Shown here: in pieces, positions 63,623 to 64,000 of the stretch
Position numbering within the stretch: the first letter of the stretch is position 1
Layout of the letters: each line of letters begins with the position of its first letter
Origin: Aptenodytes patagonicus
Lineage: Eukaryota; Chordata; Aves; Sphenisciformes; Spheniscidae
Assembly (NCBI RefSeq): GCF_965638725.1
Contig: NC_134949.1
Span: 110,466,586-110,530,585, forward strand
Direction: 5' to 3'
Length of the DNA: 64,000 nt
Translations under genes and position numbers: made by a program
Notes under the pieces: generated by a model
Told to the model about the DNA's origin: nothing
Databases searched by the model: none
Seen by the model: only the letters and a program-made list of their open reading frames with translations

Positions 63623-64000
63623 AACCTGCGCAGCAGGAAAGCCTTTACAGACAGGGTTTTGGGAAACCGTGACATCAGGAGTAATTTAAAATGACCTCTT
63701 TCACTTAACACTGAACTTCCAGTGTCCACGTGGTCAGTTCACAGGTCTCAACTGCAAAGCAGCAACTAAGAACTGAAGGGTGAGATGGTAATGAACAGCT
63801 AAAAGACAGTCACTCATTAAGCTACCACAGCTATTTCCCAAGCAAACGTCTGATTGTATTCCAGATTCATTCATGGTCCACTTTCATGCACACAGAAATT
63901 AGAGAGCTGGGATCTCTCCTCTGGAAAGGATCAAGCGGGAGGGAAGGTGGGCAGTGTCGAAGAAGACGGGGAGCCTGCAGGCGAATGTGAGTGCAGCGTG

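Larger units (their letters stand above)
60934..64000. other. AT-rich unique sequence with two poly-C tracts
   Basis: No gene is recognised. It holds C runs at 61085-61103 and 62044-62059 and a 16-base direct repeat at 63586-63622. The last ~100 bases (63900-64000) become GA/GC-rich, which might be the edge of another element or of a CpG-richer region beyond the window. Confidence 0.5.

Noticed and set aside
1..64000. tRNA, rRNA, snRNA, CRISPR, operon or phage features
   Set aside because: No tRNA box motifs, small-RNA cores, regular spaced repeats or tightly packed frames were seen. The repeats are those of a bird genome.

Overview
The window looks like about 64 kb of bird nuclear DNA. The evidence is five CR1-type LINE pieces; the younger ones end in the avian 3' signature (tandem ATTCTATG-like octamers). 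There are also two copies of a long, GC-rich LTR of the kind found in bird endogenous retroviruses, set in AT-rich sequence that is otherwise free of long reading frames. The species cannot be told from this. No protein-coding host gene, tRNA, rRNA, CRISPR array or bacterial-type operon could be recognised. The stretch reads as a gene desert or the inside of a very large intron.

Layout. 1-4.56 kb: AT-rich unique sequence. 4.56-5.41 kb: a 5'-truncated CR1 (+). 5.4-13.3 kb: unique sequence with a pyrimidine microsatellite at 10.53-10.61 kb. 13.30-14.44 kb: LTR copy A (+), apparently solo. 14.4-25.5 kb: unique sequence with two exon-like segments at 21.24-21.39 and 23.52-23.61 kb. 25.47-26.81 kb: a longer CR1 (+) with an uninterrupted reverse-transcriptase C-terminal reading frame. 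27.38-27.60 kb: an old CR1 tail. 30.60-31.69 kb: LTR copy B (-), nearly the same sequence as copy A but inverted. 34.87-34.95 kb: a CR1 tail (-). About 38.99-40.03 kb: a GC-rich island that looks like an LTR on the minus strand. 49.14-49.20 and 54.22-54.31 kb: two more CR1 tails. The remainder is unique AT-rich DNA with homopolymer runs, small minisatellites and a few perfect hairpins.

How the parts relate. The transposable elements explain almost every long open frame, on both strands. CR1 supplies a reverse transcriptase that is truncated in both larger copies, so neither is autonomous. The two LTRs carry their own TATA-like and poly(A) signals but no internal retroviral genes beside them, so each is best read as a solo LTR left by recombination.

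The most useful leads are: the inverted LTR pair with its internal degenerate ~48-bp array, in which copy B has lost exactly one unit; the flank-supplied start codon of the CR1 frame at 25459; three exon-like segments with strong splice signals (two probably non-coding, one with an open 1-1 phase frame); an unexplained 198-codon minus-strand frame at 11.8-12.4 kb; and the GC-rich LTR-like island near 39.5 kb. I found no convincing new multi-gene system. All identity statements are counts made by eye.
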